Origin: JAVDCA01 sp035764045
GTDB lineage: Bacteria > Pseudomonadota > Alphaproteobacteria > Rhizobiales > Xanthobacteraceae
Assembly: GCA_035764045.1 (NCBI GenBank)
Contig: DASTZX010000212.1
Location: 1 to 21,370 of the forward strand
Length of the DNA: 21,370 bases
Direction: 5' to 3'
A model generated the notes under the pieces. It made no database searches and was not told the origin of the DNA. It saw nothing but the letters and a program-made list of their open reading frames with translations. Shown piece by piece: positions 15,387-21,370 of the stretch. The position numbers and the translations under genes are program-made. Within the stretch, counting starts at the first letter, position 1; the number at the start of each line of letters is the position of its first letter.

Positions 15387-16202
15387 ATGCTCTTCCCGTC
15401 TGACCTCGAGATGAGCCGAACGAGCCGCCTGTTCGCGGATGGAGAAGCTTACGAGCGGCTCATGGGCCGTTGGAGTCGCGTGGCGGGCGAAATTTTCCTG
15501 GAATGGCTCGACATTCCGGCCAATTGTCGGTGGCTCGACGTGGGCTGCGGCAACGGCGCTTTCACCGAGGCTCTTATCGAGCGCTGTGCCCCTGTCGAAA
15601 TTGTCGGCCTCGATCCGTCGGAGGGCCAACTGGCCTTTGCCCGAACGCGCCCTGGAGCAAGGTCGGCCAAATTCCGGATCGGCGATGCGCACGAACTCCC
15701 GTTCGGCGAGGAGCGTTTCGATATTGCGATCATGGCTCTCGTCGTCACGTACCTTTCCGAGCCCGGCAAGGCGGTTTCGGAAATGGCCCGCGTGGTCCGG
15801 CCGGGCGGCTGGGTCGCCACGTACACCTGGGATATTCCGGGCGCCGGAACACCCGTCCATCCGATCTACGTCGCGATGGAATCGCTGGGCATGGCCGCTC
15901 CACGTCCTCCCGCGGCCGCCGCCTCGCGCTGCGATGCTCTGCGGGCGCTGTGGGAGGATGCGGGCCTCGAGTTGATCGAAACCCGAGTCATCCGTATTCC
16001 GGTCGTGTACTCCGACTTCGATGATTTCTGGGACGCAAACAGTGCGCCAGCAGGGGCGTCGGGCAAAGCGATCCACGACCTGTCGCCAGCCGCCCGGGAG
16101 CGGCTTCGCGCCCGCGTCCGCGAGCAATTGCCGCTCGGCTCCGACGGACGGATTGCGTACGAGTCATTTGCGAATGCCGTCAAGGGTCGGGTCCGTATGT
16201 GA
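15387..16202 (+). CDS. Class I SAM-dependent methyltransferase
   Basis: 271 residues, starting at an ATG with GAGGG 6 bases upstream and 13 bases after the ATPase stop, so probably the last gene of the transporter operon. Motif I is LDVGCGNG (50-57), the acidic end of strand 2 is VGLDPSEG, and a post-I block around GDAHELPFGEERFDIAI and the LSEPGKAVSEMARVVRPGGW motif complete a Methyltransf_11-type fold. The substrate is unknown; it may be a small molecule or sterol/quinone-like compound. Its presence with an importer suggests modification of the imported compound, which is inference. The stop (ATG-TGA, 16197-16202) lies directly against repeat copy 2, and the last bases of this gene are echoed before repeat copy 3. 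Confidence 0.9.
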   Translation: MLFPSDLEMSRTSRLFADGEAYERLMGRWSRVAGEIFLEWLDIPANCRWLDVGCGNGAFTEALIERCAPVEIVGLDPSEGQLAFARTRPGARSAKFRIGDAHELPFGEERFDIAIMALVVTYLSEPGKAVSEMARVVRPGGWVATYTWDIPGAGTPVHPIYVAMESLGMAAPRPPAAAASRCDALRALWEDAGLELIETRVIRIPVVYSDFDDFWDANSAPAGASGKAIHDLSPAARERLRARVREQLPLGSDGRIAYESFANAVKGRVRM

Positions 16203-16207
16203 AGCGT

Positions 16208-16347
16208 TCGAGATCGTGGCGACCGAGCCGATCCGGGATTAGCGACCCGGTCCTCGGGGCGTAGCCGAGCGGACCGGCACCACTGCAGGCTCCTCCGCCA
16301 TATCCGAAGAAAGCGATATGCTCGAGCTAAGCTCTCAAAAGCTTCTG
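16208..16347 (+). repeat. Direct repeat copy 2 (ribBA-derived)
   Basis: Ungapped 140-bp match to 11113-11252 with about seven substitutions. It preserves the ribBA reading frame: read in that frame it encodes FEIVATEPIRD followed by TAG. It also preserves the downstream hairpin and, on the minus strand, a stop codon (TGA, 16335-16337) where copy 1 has the LysR TAA. It begins six bases after the methyltransferase stop. Confidence 0.9.
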
Positions 16348-16988
16348 CGCGCCTTCAACAGCCTTGGCGGTCATCCTGTGCGCGTCTCGGGTGCGATTGA
16401 ATTACTGAGAGCCAACCGGCGCGCCCGGGGATAAAAATGATCGTGGGCACATTTCTCGAGGGAAGTTTTTTCTCCCTCAGCTTTGGCGAGGTATTCTCGC
16501 GCTGTCGTGCGCGGTGACCGAATCGGTTATTTCTGCGCTCGCGCGCTCAATCGACGGGTGCGATGGCTGACCGCACCAGGCATCGGTTTATCCATCCGAA
16601 GATAGAAGCGACGCGGGATGGGGACTCGCAAGGTTGTGCGTCTTGGCGTCGCCCGGGGTGATGCCGAAGATTTCTGCGATGGGGTCAAGAAAGAGATCTG
16701 GGTTCGTCGACGCAGCGAAACGGACTGCGCTGTGCCGAGCCCGTTGACGCAGACCTCACGTCGACATCATTGCGATCGACCATCAGCAGGTTCGGCCTGG
16801 TCCGGGCCGCGCGTTGAGGTCTGGCGACGCTTTCAGACGCGAGCGGCCGGTTGGGAATGTCCGTAACGGCGCCGGCGATGGCACGACGCGCGTCCTGCCT
16901 TCGCTGATCTTCGATCGCCCAAGGCGGTCACCTGCAGTGAGCTTCGCACGGCTAGGACATGGTCGTGCCGCCTGATCCATTGAGGGAA
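16348..16988. other. Gene-free stretch upstream of parA
   Basis: About 640 bp in which I recognise no gene. Short open frames exist (for example 16618-16866 on the plus strand and 16783-16980 on the minus strand), but their translations look like random high-GC sequence. A small hairpin GAGGGA/TCCCTC (16458-16463 with 16473-16478) has a T-rich loop rather than a T-tail. The region is locally less GC-rich (16420-16480) than the left part of the window and could be decayed coding sequence or the control region of parA-phaC. Confidence 0.5.
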
Positions 16989-17633
16989 ATGATAATCGGC
17001 GTACTCAACCGAAAGGGCGGCGTTGGCAAGACTACCGTCGCCATCAATGTCGCAGCGATGCTTGCCGTCGCCGGCGCGCGCGTGCTGCTGGTCGACGCTG
17101 ACCCGCAAGGGAGCGCCTTGTCGTGGTCGAGCATGCGAGAGCGAGACCCGCTGTTCGCGGTGGTGGGCATGGCCAGGCCAACCCTCCATCGGGAGCTTCC
17201 TGCGATAGCGACGAAGTATGATGTTGTGATGATCGACGGCGCGCCTGGCGCGAATGACCTCGGGCGCGCGGCGATCCTGGCCAGTGACTTGGTATTGGTT
17301 CCGGTGCAACCGTCACCCTATGACATTTGGGCCGCCGCCGAGACGGTCAAATCCATCCGGGAAGCCCGCCAGTTCAAGAAAAATCTCAAGGGCGCATTCA
17401 TCATCAATCGTAAGATTGCAAACACGGTCATCGGCTGCGAGGCGACGACTGCATTGGCGCAATTTGCGGACTTTCCGGTCCTCGCGACGGCCCTCAACCA
17501 ACGCGTCATTTATGCGGAGAGCGCCGCGCAGGGACTCGCTGTGATTGAGGCAGCGCCGAACAGCGAGGCGGCTCGCGAGATGGGCACCCTCGCGAAGCAG
17601 ATCCTCATAGAGAAGGAGGGAAGGTCCGCGTGA
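16989..17633 (+). CDS. parA: ParA/MinD-family partition-type ATPase
   Basis: 214 residues from the ATG at 16989, giving the family-typical MIIGVLN start; an ATG at 16959 would add ten residues. The deviant Walker A box RKGGVGKTT (8-16) has the signature lysine at 9 and the P-loop lysine at 14. Further motifs are DADPQGSALSW and VVMIDGAPG (Walker B). The small size, with no N-terminal DNA-binding domain, matches the short ParA group used by plasmids and by cargo-positioning systems such as McdA. These ATPases bind DNA nonspecifically as ATP dimers and are released by a partner that stimulates hydrolysis. No separate ParB gene or centromere-like iterons are seen. The next gene, a PHA synthase, overlaps it by 4 bases, so the partner may be that protein's N-terminus. 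Confidence 0.93.
   Translation: MIIGVLNRKGGVGKTTVAINVAAMLAVAGARVLLVDADPQGSALSWSSMRERDPLFAVVGMARPTLHRELPAIATKYDVVMIDGAPGANDLGRAAILASDLVLVPVQPSPYDIWAAAETVKSIREARQFKKNLKGAFIINRKIANTVIGCEATTALAQFADFPVLATALNQRVIYAESAAQGLAVIEAAPNSEAAREMGTLAKQILIEKEGRSA
17613..17632 (+). promoter_or_regulatory. Strong ribosome site and GTGA overlap coupling parA to phaC
   Basis: AAGGAGGG at 17613-17620 lies about 9 bases before the GTG start at 17630, and the GTG overlaps the parA stop (GTGA). This is the best Shine-Dalgarno sequence in the window and fixes the start of the fused-looking phaC gene, ruling out a start near the conserved synthase domain as the only initiation point. Confidence 0.8.
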
Positions 17634-19999
17634 GCAGGAAGACGGTCGCGCTCAAAATGCCGATGCAGGACAGGGGCGCCGTCCCGTTGCAAGCTCTCCC
17701 CTCTGTTGAAGAGATCGGCGCTGCTTCGCAGCGTGTGGAGTCTGAGCCCCAATATTCACCTAGCTCGGAACTCGACCAATGGGTGCGATACGGGCGAGCG
17801 GACGATCGGGGGCCGGCCACGTTCAGCATACCACCGGATCGCGCAGGAGGGTGTGATCCCGAAATAGCCTGCCCGGGACTTGATCTGGATCCGAAGCCGC
17901 CTTTCGAAAAAGGTCACGCGCAAACCAATGCGCGTGATCCCGAAAAGTGGGAACCGGCCTTTGGAAAGGATCACGCGCAAACCAATGAGTCAGATCGGGA
18001 TGGCGAGTTGGAAAAAGGGCCTCTCGCACTGGTCGCCGCAATCGACAATGCCTGCAGACTGCACGCGAAGACCAGCGCAGTGAAGCGGCGCAGTCGCCGC
18101 GCAGCGCGAGCGAATGATTCGCCGAGCAACCCCGCATGGATGGCCGACGTCGGGGACCGGCAACATGCGATGGTGACGGATCGCCGGGCGCCGGAAAAGG
18201 CCGCGCCGCCCGACGAGATCGATCCCGCCACGGTCGATGTCGAGCAATTTTCCAAGAATTTGGTGCGCCTCATTGAGCAGGGTGCCAAGGCGATGGCCGC
18301 GTGCCTTACGCTTCGCGCGGAAGGCCGGCTCGACGGCGAGACGGTCGGGCGCGGGGTCGCGGGCGCCGTCAAGACGTTCGGCCACGTTGCAGGATACTGG
18401 TTCGCCCATCCGCATCGGGCGATCGAGGCGCAAGTGAAGCTTGGCAAGGCCTATGTCGACCTGTTGGCCGCGGCTGCCGGACGCATGTTGGGCGAACCAG
18501 CGAGGCCGGTTGCGAAGTCCGACCCGAAGGATCGACGGTTTGCGGATCCGGAATGGTCGTCGAACCCGTTCTTCGATGTCTTGAAACAGGGCTATTTGCT
18601 TACTTCGAACTGGGCCAATTGCCTTGTCGACGAGACCAAGGGGATCGACGCGCACACGCGACGAAAGGCCGAGTTCTATGTGCGTCAGCTTGCCGACGCG
18701 CTTTCGCCGGCGAACTTCGTGCCCACCAATCCGGAGCTACTGCGCGAGACGCTATCTTCGAATGGCGGGAATCTGGTGCGCGGCATGCGCATGCTGGCCG
18801 GGGACATTGAGGCGGGTCGCGGGCGCCTCAAGATCCGTCAGTCGGATTCAGCGATGTTCGAGGTCGGCCGCAACCTCGCGATCACTCCGGGCAAGGTGAT
18901 CTATCAGAATGAGCTGATGCAGCTCATTCAATACATCCCGACCACCTGCACGGTGCTGAAGCGGCCGATCCTCATCGTTCCGCCCTGGATCAACAAGTAC
19001 TACATCCTCGACCTCACCCCGGAGAAGTCATTCGTCAAATGGTGTGTCGACCAAGGGCTGACCGTTTTCGTCATCTCATGGGTCAATCCGGATGCGAAGC
19101 TCGCCGGCAAAGGATTCGATGACTACATGCGCGAGGGCCCGCTCGAAGCCCTCAAGGTCATCGCCCAGGTGACCGGCGAGGAGAAGGTTCATATCTTCGG
19201 ATACTGCATCGGCGGCACGTTGCTTGCGGCCATGCTGGCGCATATGGCGGCGAAGGGCGACGCGCGAGCGCACTCGGGGACGTTGTGCACAGCCCAGGTC
19301 GAGTTTACCCATGCGGGCGACGTCAAGGTATTCATCGACGAAGAACAGATCGAGGCGATCGAACGCGAAACGTCACAGACAGGTTTTCTCGACGGTCACA
19401 AGATGGCAATGGCCTTCAACCTGCTGCGGTCGAATGACCTGATTTGGCCCTATGTGATCAACAATTACCTGAAGGGCAGGTCACCCAGGCGCTTCGATCT
19501 GTTGCACTGGAATTCGGACGGGACCCGCATGCCGGTCGCGTGCCTTTCGTTCTATCTGCGAAACTGCTACCTCGAGAACAAGCTTGCCAACGGCGAGATG
19601 GTGCTTGCCGGCGAGACTATCGATCTCGGCAACGTCACCGTTCCGGTATACTGCCTGGCAACACGCGAGGATCACATCGCGCCCGCGAAGTCGGTGTTTC
19701 TCGGCTCGAAGCTTTTCGGCGGTCCGGTCAAGTTCGTCGTCGCCGGTTCCGGTCATATCGCTGGCGTGGTCAACCCGCCGTATGAGCTCAAATACAGCCA
19801 CTGGATCGATGGCCCGGTGGTTAGCAACGTCGAGACGTGGCTCGCCAAGGCTGAGGAACGTCCGGGCTCGTGGTGGCCGCACTGGCTGCAATGGATCCGA
19901 GACCAGGACCCGACCATGGTTCCAGCACGAACTCCGGGCGGCGGCAAACTCGAGCCGCTCGAAGATGCGCCAGGAAGCTATGTGAAGGTCAGGGACTAG
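17630..19999 (+). CDS. phaC: PHA synthase (class I-like PhaC) with long N-terminal extension
   Basis: 789 residues, about 190 more than class I PhaC. From about residue 200 onward it is a normal synthase that polymerises hydroxyacyl-CoA into polyhydroxyalkanoate on granule surfaces. The N-terminal domain includes SNPFFDVLKQGYLL (311-324). The alpha/beta-hydrolase domain has the lipase-like box GYCIGG with nucleophile Cys526, Asp681 (REDHIAP) and His709 (GSGHIAG). The extension has distinct parts: a basic N-terminal peptide MSRKTVALKMP (1-11), an acidic/aromatic DQWVRYGRADD (49-59), a repeat-derived segment (about 75-122) with FEKGHAQTN/FGKDHAQTN, and a basic patch VKRRSRRAAR (151-160). It is translationally coupled to parA. 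The N-terminal part resembles small ParA-partner proteins by general form (inference), suggesting a fusion. Confidence 0.92.
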   Translation: MSRKTVALKMPMQDRGAVPLQALPSVEEIGAASQRVESEPQYSPSSELDQWVRYGRADDRGPATFSIPPDRAGGCDPEIACPGLDLDPKPPFEKGHAQTNARDPEKWEPAFGKDHAQTNESDRDGELEKGPLALVAAIDNACRLHAKTSAVKRRSRRAARANDSPSNPAWMADVGDRQHAMVTDRRAPEKAAPPDEIDPATVDVEQFSKNLVRLIEQGAKAMAACLTLRAEGRLDGETVGRGVAGAVKTFGHVAGYWFAHPHRAIEAQVKLGKAYVDLLAAAAGRMLGEPARPVAKSDPKDRRFADPEWSSNPFFDVLKQGYLLTSNWANCLVDETKGIDAHTRRKAEFYVRQLADALSPANFVPTNPELLRETLSSNGGNLVRGMRMLAGDIEAGRGRLKIRQSDSAMFEVGRNLAITPGKVIYQNELMQLIQYIPTTCTVLKRPILIVPPWINKYYILDLTPEKSFVKWCVDQGLTVFVISWVNPDAKLAGKGFDDYMREGPLEALKVIAQVTGEEKVHIFGYCIGGTLLAAMLAHMAAKGDARAHSGTLCTAQVEFTHAGDVKVFIDEEQIEAIERETSQTGFLDGHKMAMAFNLLRSNDLIWPYVINNYLKGRSPRRFDLLHWNSDGTRMPVACLSFYLRNCYLENKLANGEMVLAGETIDLGNVTVPVYCLATREDHIAPAKSVFLGSKLFGGPVKFVVAGSGHIAGVVNPPYELKYSHWIDGPVVSNVETWLAKAEERPGSWWPHWLQWIRDQDPTMVPARTPGGGKLEPLEDAPGSYVKVRD
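17852..17990. repeat. Palindromic repeat element inside the phaC coding sequence
   Basis: The clearest unit is a hairpin with perfect 9-bp arms GCGTGATCC (17932-17940) and GGATCACGC (17968-17976) around a GAAAAGTGGGAACCGG core, a form I recall as a common intergenic repeat in Bradyrhizobium-like genomes. A related, more diverged unit lies just upstream (from GTGATCCCGAAA at about 17852 to 17930), and both end in TCACGCGCAAACCAATG. The frame is open across both, adding roughly 45 residues to the protein. Confidence 0.75.
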
Positions 20000-20073
20000 T
20001 TTTCGGCGAACCCAGCAACAGTCATGTCTGACCGTGACGTGGGCGTGCGGAGCGCCGAGCTGAAGAGCAGACC

Positions 20074-20910
20074 ATGGAAATCGTAACGCTATACGAGAGA
20101 GAAAAGCCGAAGCAGTCATTGCTGACGCCCGAGCTGGAACAACTCTACGGGGGCGGTCTCTCCTTCAGGTCGCCTGGCGATCGGCCGTATGTGATCGGCA
20201 ACTTCGTCCAGACGATGGACGGCATCGTGTCCTTCGGCATACCCGGGCGGTCAGGCGGCGAACCCATCAGCGGCGAAAGCGCCGACGACCGGTTCGTGAT
20301 GGGACTCCTGCGTAGCAGCGCTGACGCCGTCCTTATCGGCTCCGGCACGCTGCATGGCGATCCAGGACATGTGCGTATTCCCGAATTCATCTATCCCGAT
20401 GCCGAGGAGCTCTACGCCGCTCTTCGAAAAAAGCTCGGCAAGCCAGCGCTGCCGCTCAACGTTATCCTGACTGCGAGCGGCAGAGTGGACCTGCGCGAGC
20501 CGACGTTCCATACGAAGAATCTACGCACCGCGATCATCACGACCGAGGAGGGGGCGTCCCGGATTCTTTCCGAGCATGGCGATGTATCTCCCATTGCCAT
20601 TCGATCAACGGGAGAGACAGGTCTGACGACCCCGCGAGCGGTACTCTCACTTCTCAAACAACAGTTCGGCGTAGAGCTGCTCTTGCATGAAGGCGGACCG
20701 ACCGTATTTGGCGAGTTCATTGCGGCTGAGCAGGTCGACGAGCTTTTCTTGACAGTGGCGCCCCAGATTGCGGGGCGCGGGAATGGAAGTCATCGACTCA
20801 GTATGGCGGGAGGAACCACGTTCCTGCCCGAAACGGCGCCATGGTTCTCGCTGGTGAGCGTCAAGCGCGGTTCAGGTCATCTACTTCTTCGGTATGCATC
20901 CGATACCTGA
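20074..20910 (+). CDS. Stand-alone RibD C-terminal-domain / dihydrofolate-reductase-like protein
   Basis: 278 residues. The RibD_C fold (pyrimidine reductase of riboflavin synthesis, DHFR superfamily) is recognised from three blocks in order: RPYVIGNFVQTMDGIVSFG (37-55), DDRFVMGLLRSSADAVLIGSGTL (71-93), and LLHEGGPTVFGEFIAAEQVDELFLTVAPQIAGR (203-235). There is no N-terminal deaminase domain, so it is not a complete RibD. Stand-alone members reduce pyrimidines, pterins or unknown substrates with NADPH. A 74-bp gap follows phaC on the same strand; the ribosome site (GAAGAG about 10 bases upstream) is modest. It may be co-transcribed with parA-phaC. The riboflavin flavour of the fold and the nearby ribBA-derived repeat is intriguing, but a functional link is unproven. 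Confidence 0.88.
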   Translation: MEIVTLYEREKPKQSLLTPELEQLYGGGLSFRSPGDRPYVIGNFVQTMDGIVSFGIPGRSGGEPISGESADDRFVMGLLRSSADAVLIGSGTLHGDPGHVRIPEFIYPDAEELYAALRKKLGKPALPLNVILTASGRVDLREPTFHTKNLRTAIITTEEGASRILSEHGDVSPIAIRSTGETGLTTPRAVLSLLKQQFGVELLLHEGGPTVFGEFIAAEQVDELFLTVAPQIAGRGNGSHRLSMAGGTTFLPETAPWFSLVSVKRGSGHLLLRYASDT

Positions 20911-20969
20911 ACGGCAGCCTCAGCTTTTCGGGTTGGATCAGGCCCGTTGCGGGTCCGCATGTGAAGCTT

Positions 20970-21002
20970 TCGAGATCGTGGCGACCGAGCCGATCGGGGA
21001 TT
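20970..21002 (+). repeat. Direct repeat copy 3 (ribBA-derived core)
   Basis: This is a 33-bp exact match to the ribBA end (11113-11145). Read in the ribBA frame it gives FEIVATEPIGD and then TGA. Upstream, about 20 further bases (20950-20969, GGGTCCGCATGTGAAGC...) match the end of the methyltransferase gene and the start of copy 2 (16187-16207) with two differences. Copy 3 therefore carries the copy-2 junction. Similarity is lost right after the stop codon. Confidence 0.85.
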
Positions 21003-21019
21003 GAGCGACTCTGAATCGG

Positions 21020-21137
21020 TCATTTCCCGAGCAAGCGGGCAATCCAGCATTCACCACCGGCGGCGGTGTTGCTGGATCGTCCGCTGGAGCCTGCACTCGG
21101 ACGGCGCGAAGCGCCGATCCGGGTGCGGACGATGACC
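21020..21137. repeat. Diverged palindromic repeat with enlarged right arm
   Basis: Related to the 4991 and 7410 copies: ATCCAGCA (21042-21049) pairs with TGCTGGAT (21070-21077), followed by GTCCGC (21079-21084) pairing with GCGGAC (21125-21130). The loop of the right arm is about 40 bases instead of four and contains a nested hairpin CGGCGC-GAA-GCGCCG (21102-21116). It lies between convergent genes. Confidence 0.75.
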
Positions 21138-21156
21138 GCGGAGGATGACGGCGGGC

Positions 21157-21370
21157 CTAAGCCGGCCGCGCCGCGGGCGGCGGCATCCTTTGCACTCCGC
21201 GGCAGGCGATCGCCGTCATCACCAACGATATTCCCCACATCAGCAGGTTGATGCCGAACAGGAGCCCGAGCGTCCATTCTGCGGTGCCGGGCCAACCCGA
21301 CAGGATGATCGCGGCGAGCAGGAGGTTGACGACGCCGCCGAACACCATCCAGCCCCACGACGGGAGCACA
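21157..21370 (-). CDS. HdeD-family (DUF308) membrane protein, C-terminal fragment
   Basis: The last 70 residues are visible; the start lies beyond the right edge. Two hydrophobic segments are seen, the first around WMVFGGVVNLLLAAIILSGWP and the second around LGLLFGINLLMWGISLVMTAIA, followed by a short Pro/Ala/Arg-rich tail. Paired helices with small-residue spacing and GINLL-GIS are typical of HdeD/DUF308 proteins, which form six-helix inner-membrane proteins linked to acid resistance in enterobacteria; the role in alphaproteobacteria is unclear. The gene converges on the RibD_C-like gene, with repeat copy 3 and a palindrome between them. Confidence 0.8.
   Translation of the reverse strand, partial: VLPSWGWMVFGGVVNLLLAAIILSGWPGTAEWTLGLLFGINLLMWGISLVMTAIACRGVQRMPPPAARPA

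Noticed and set aside
11113..16347. Composite transposon bounded by insertion sequences
   Set aside because: The 140-bp repeats contain no transposase, no terminal inverted repeats and are too long to be target duplications.
16618..16866. An 82-codon open frame before parA
   Set aside because: No ribosome site, no recognisable domain and a random-looking composition.
16989..17633. Plasmid or chromosome origin region because of parA
   Set aside because: No replication gene, no parB, no iterons and no parS-like repeats are visible nearby.

Overview
The window is high-GC DNA from an alphaproteobacterium. Protein flavour (Bug-type and NitT/TauT-type binding proteins, pyrophosphate-type phosphofructokinase, a RibBA with a decayed RibA half) and many intergenic palindromes of the kind common in Bradyrhizobium and relatives point to the Hyphomicrobiales. 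This placement is inference from sequence style. No rRNA, tRNA, CRISPR array, transposase or integrase was found.

Left part (1-11147), apparently ordinary chromosome: the tail of a small exported protein; a PPi-type phosphofructokinase (-); a polytopic membrane protein resembling GT-C glycosyltransferases (-); chorismate synthase aroC (+); an isoprenylcysteine-methyltransferase-family membrane protein (-); a secreted sorbosone/glucose-dehydrogenase-type beta-propeller (+); an FAD aromatic-type monooxygenase (-) divergent from an orphan Bug binding protein (+); and ribBA (+). Most junctions, especially between convergent genes, hold palindromic repeats of at least three families.

Right part (11113-21002), accessory-looking: the last codons of ribBA recur as three direct-repeat copies. 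Copy 1 is the real ribBA end (11113-11252), copy 2 is at 16208-16347 (about 95% identical over 140 bp), and copy 3 is a 33-bp core at 20970-21002. They bound two consecutive gene modules of about 5 kb. Module 1 has a LysR regulator (-) divergent from a four-gene run: Tat-exported NitT/TauT-type binding protein, permease, ATPase and a SAM methyltransferase. Module 2 starts with about 640 bp without a recognisable gene, then a ParA-family ATPase overlapping by 4 bp a PHA-synthase (PhaC) gene with a roughly 200-residue N-terminal extension, then a stand-alone RibD-C/dihydrofolate-reductase-like protein. The window closes with the C-terminal end of an HdeD-like membrane protein (-).

The most interesting item is the parA-phaC pair. 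A ParA-type positioning ATPase is translationally coupled to a polymer synthase whose extension begins with a basic peptide resembling ParA-partner proteins and is otherwise low-complexity. This suggests a ParA-driven system for placing PHA granules, by analogy with carboxysome McdA/McdB. Within that extension a bacterial palindromic repeat appears to be translated in frame.
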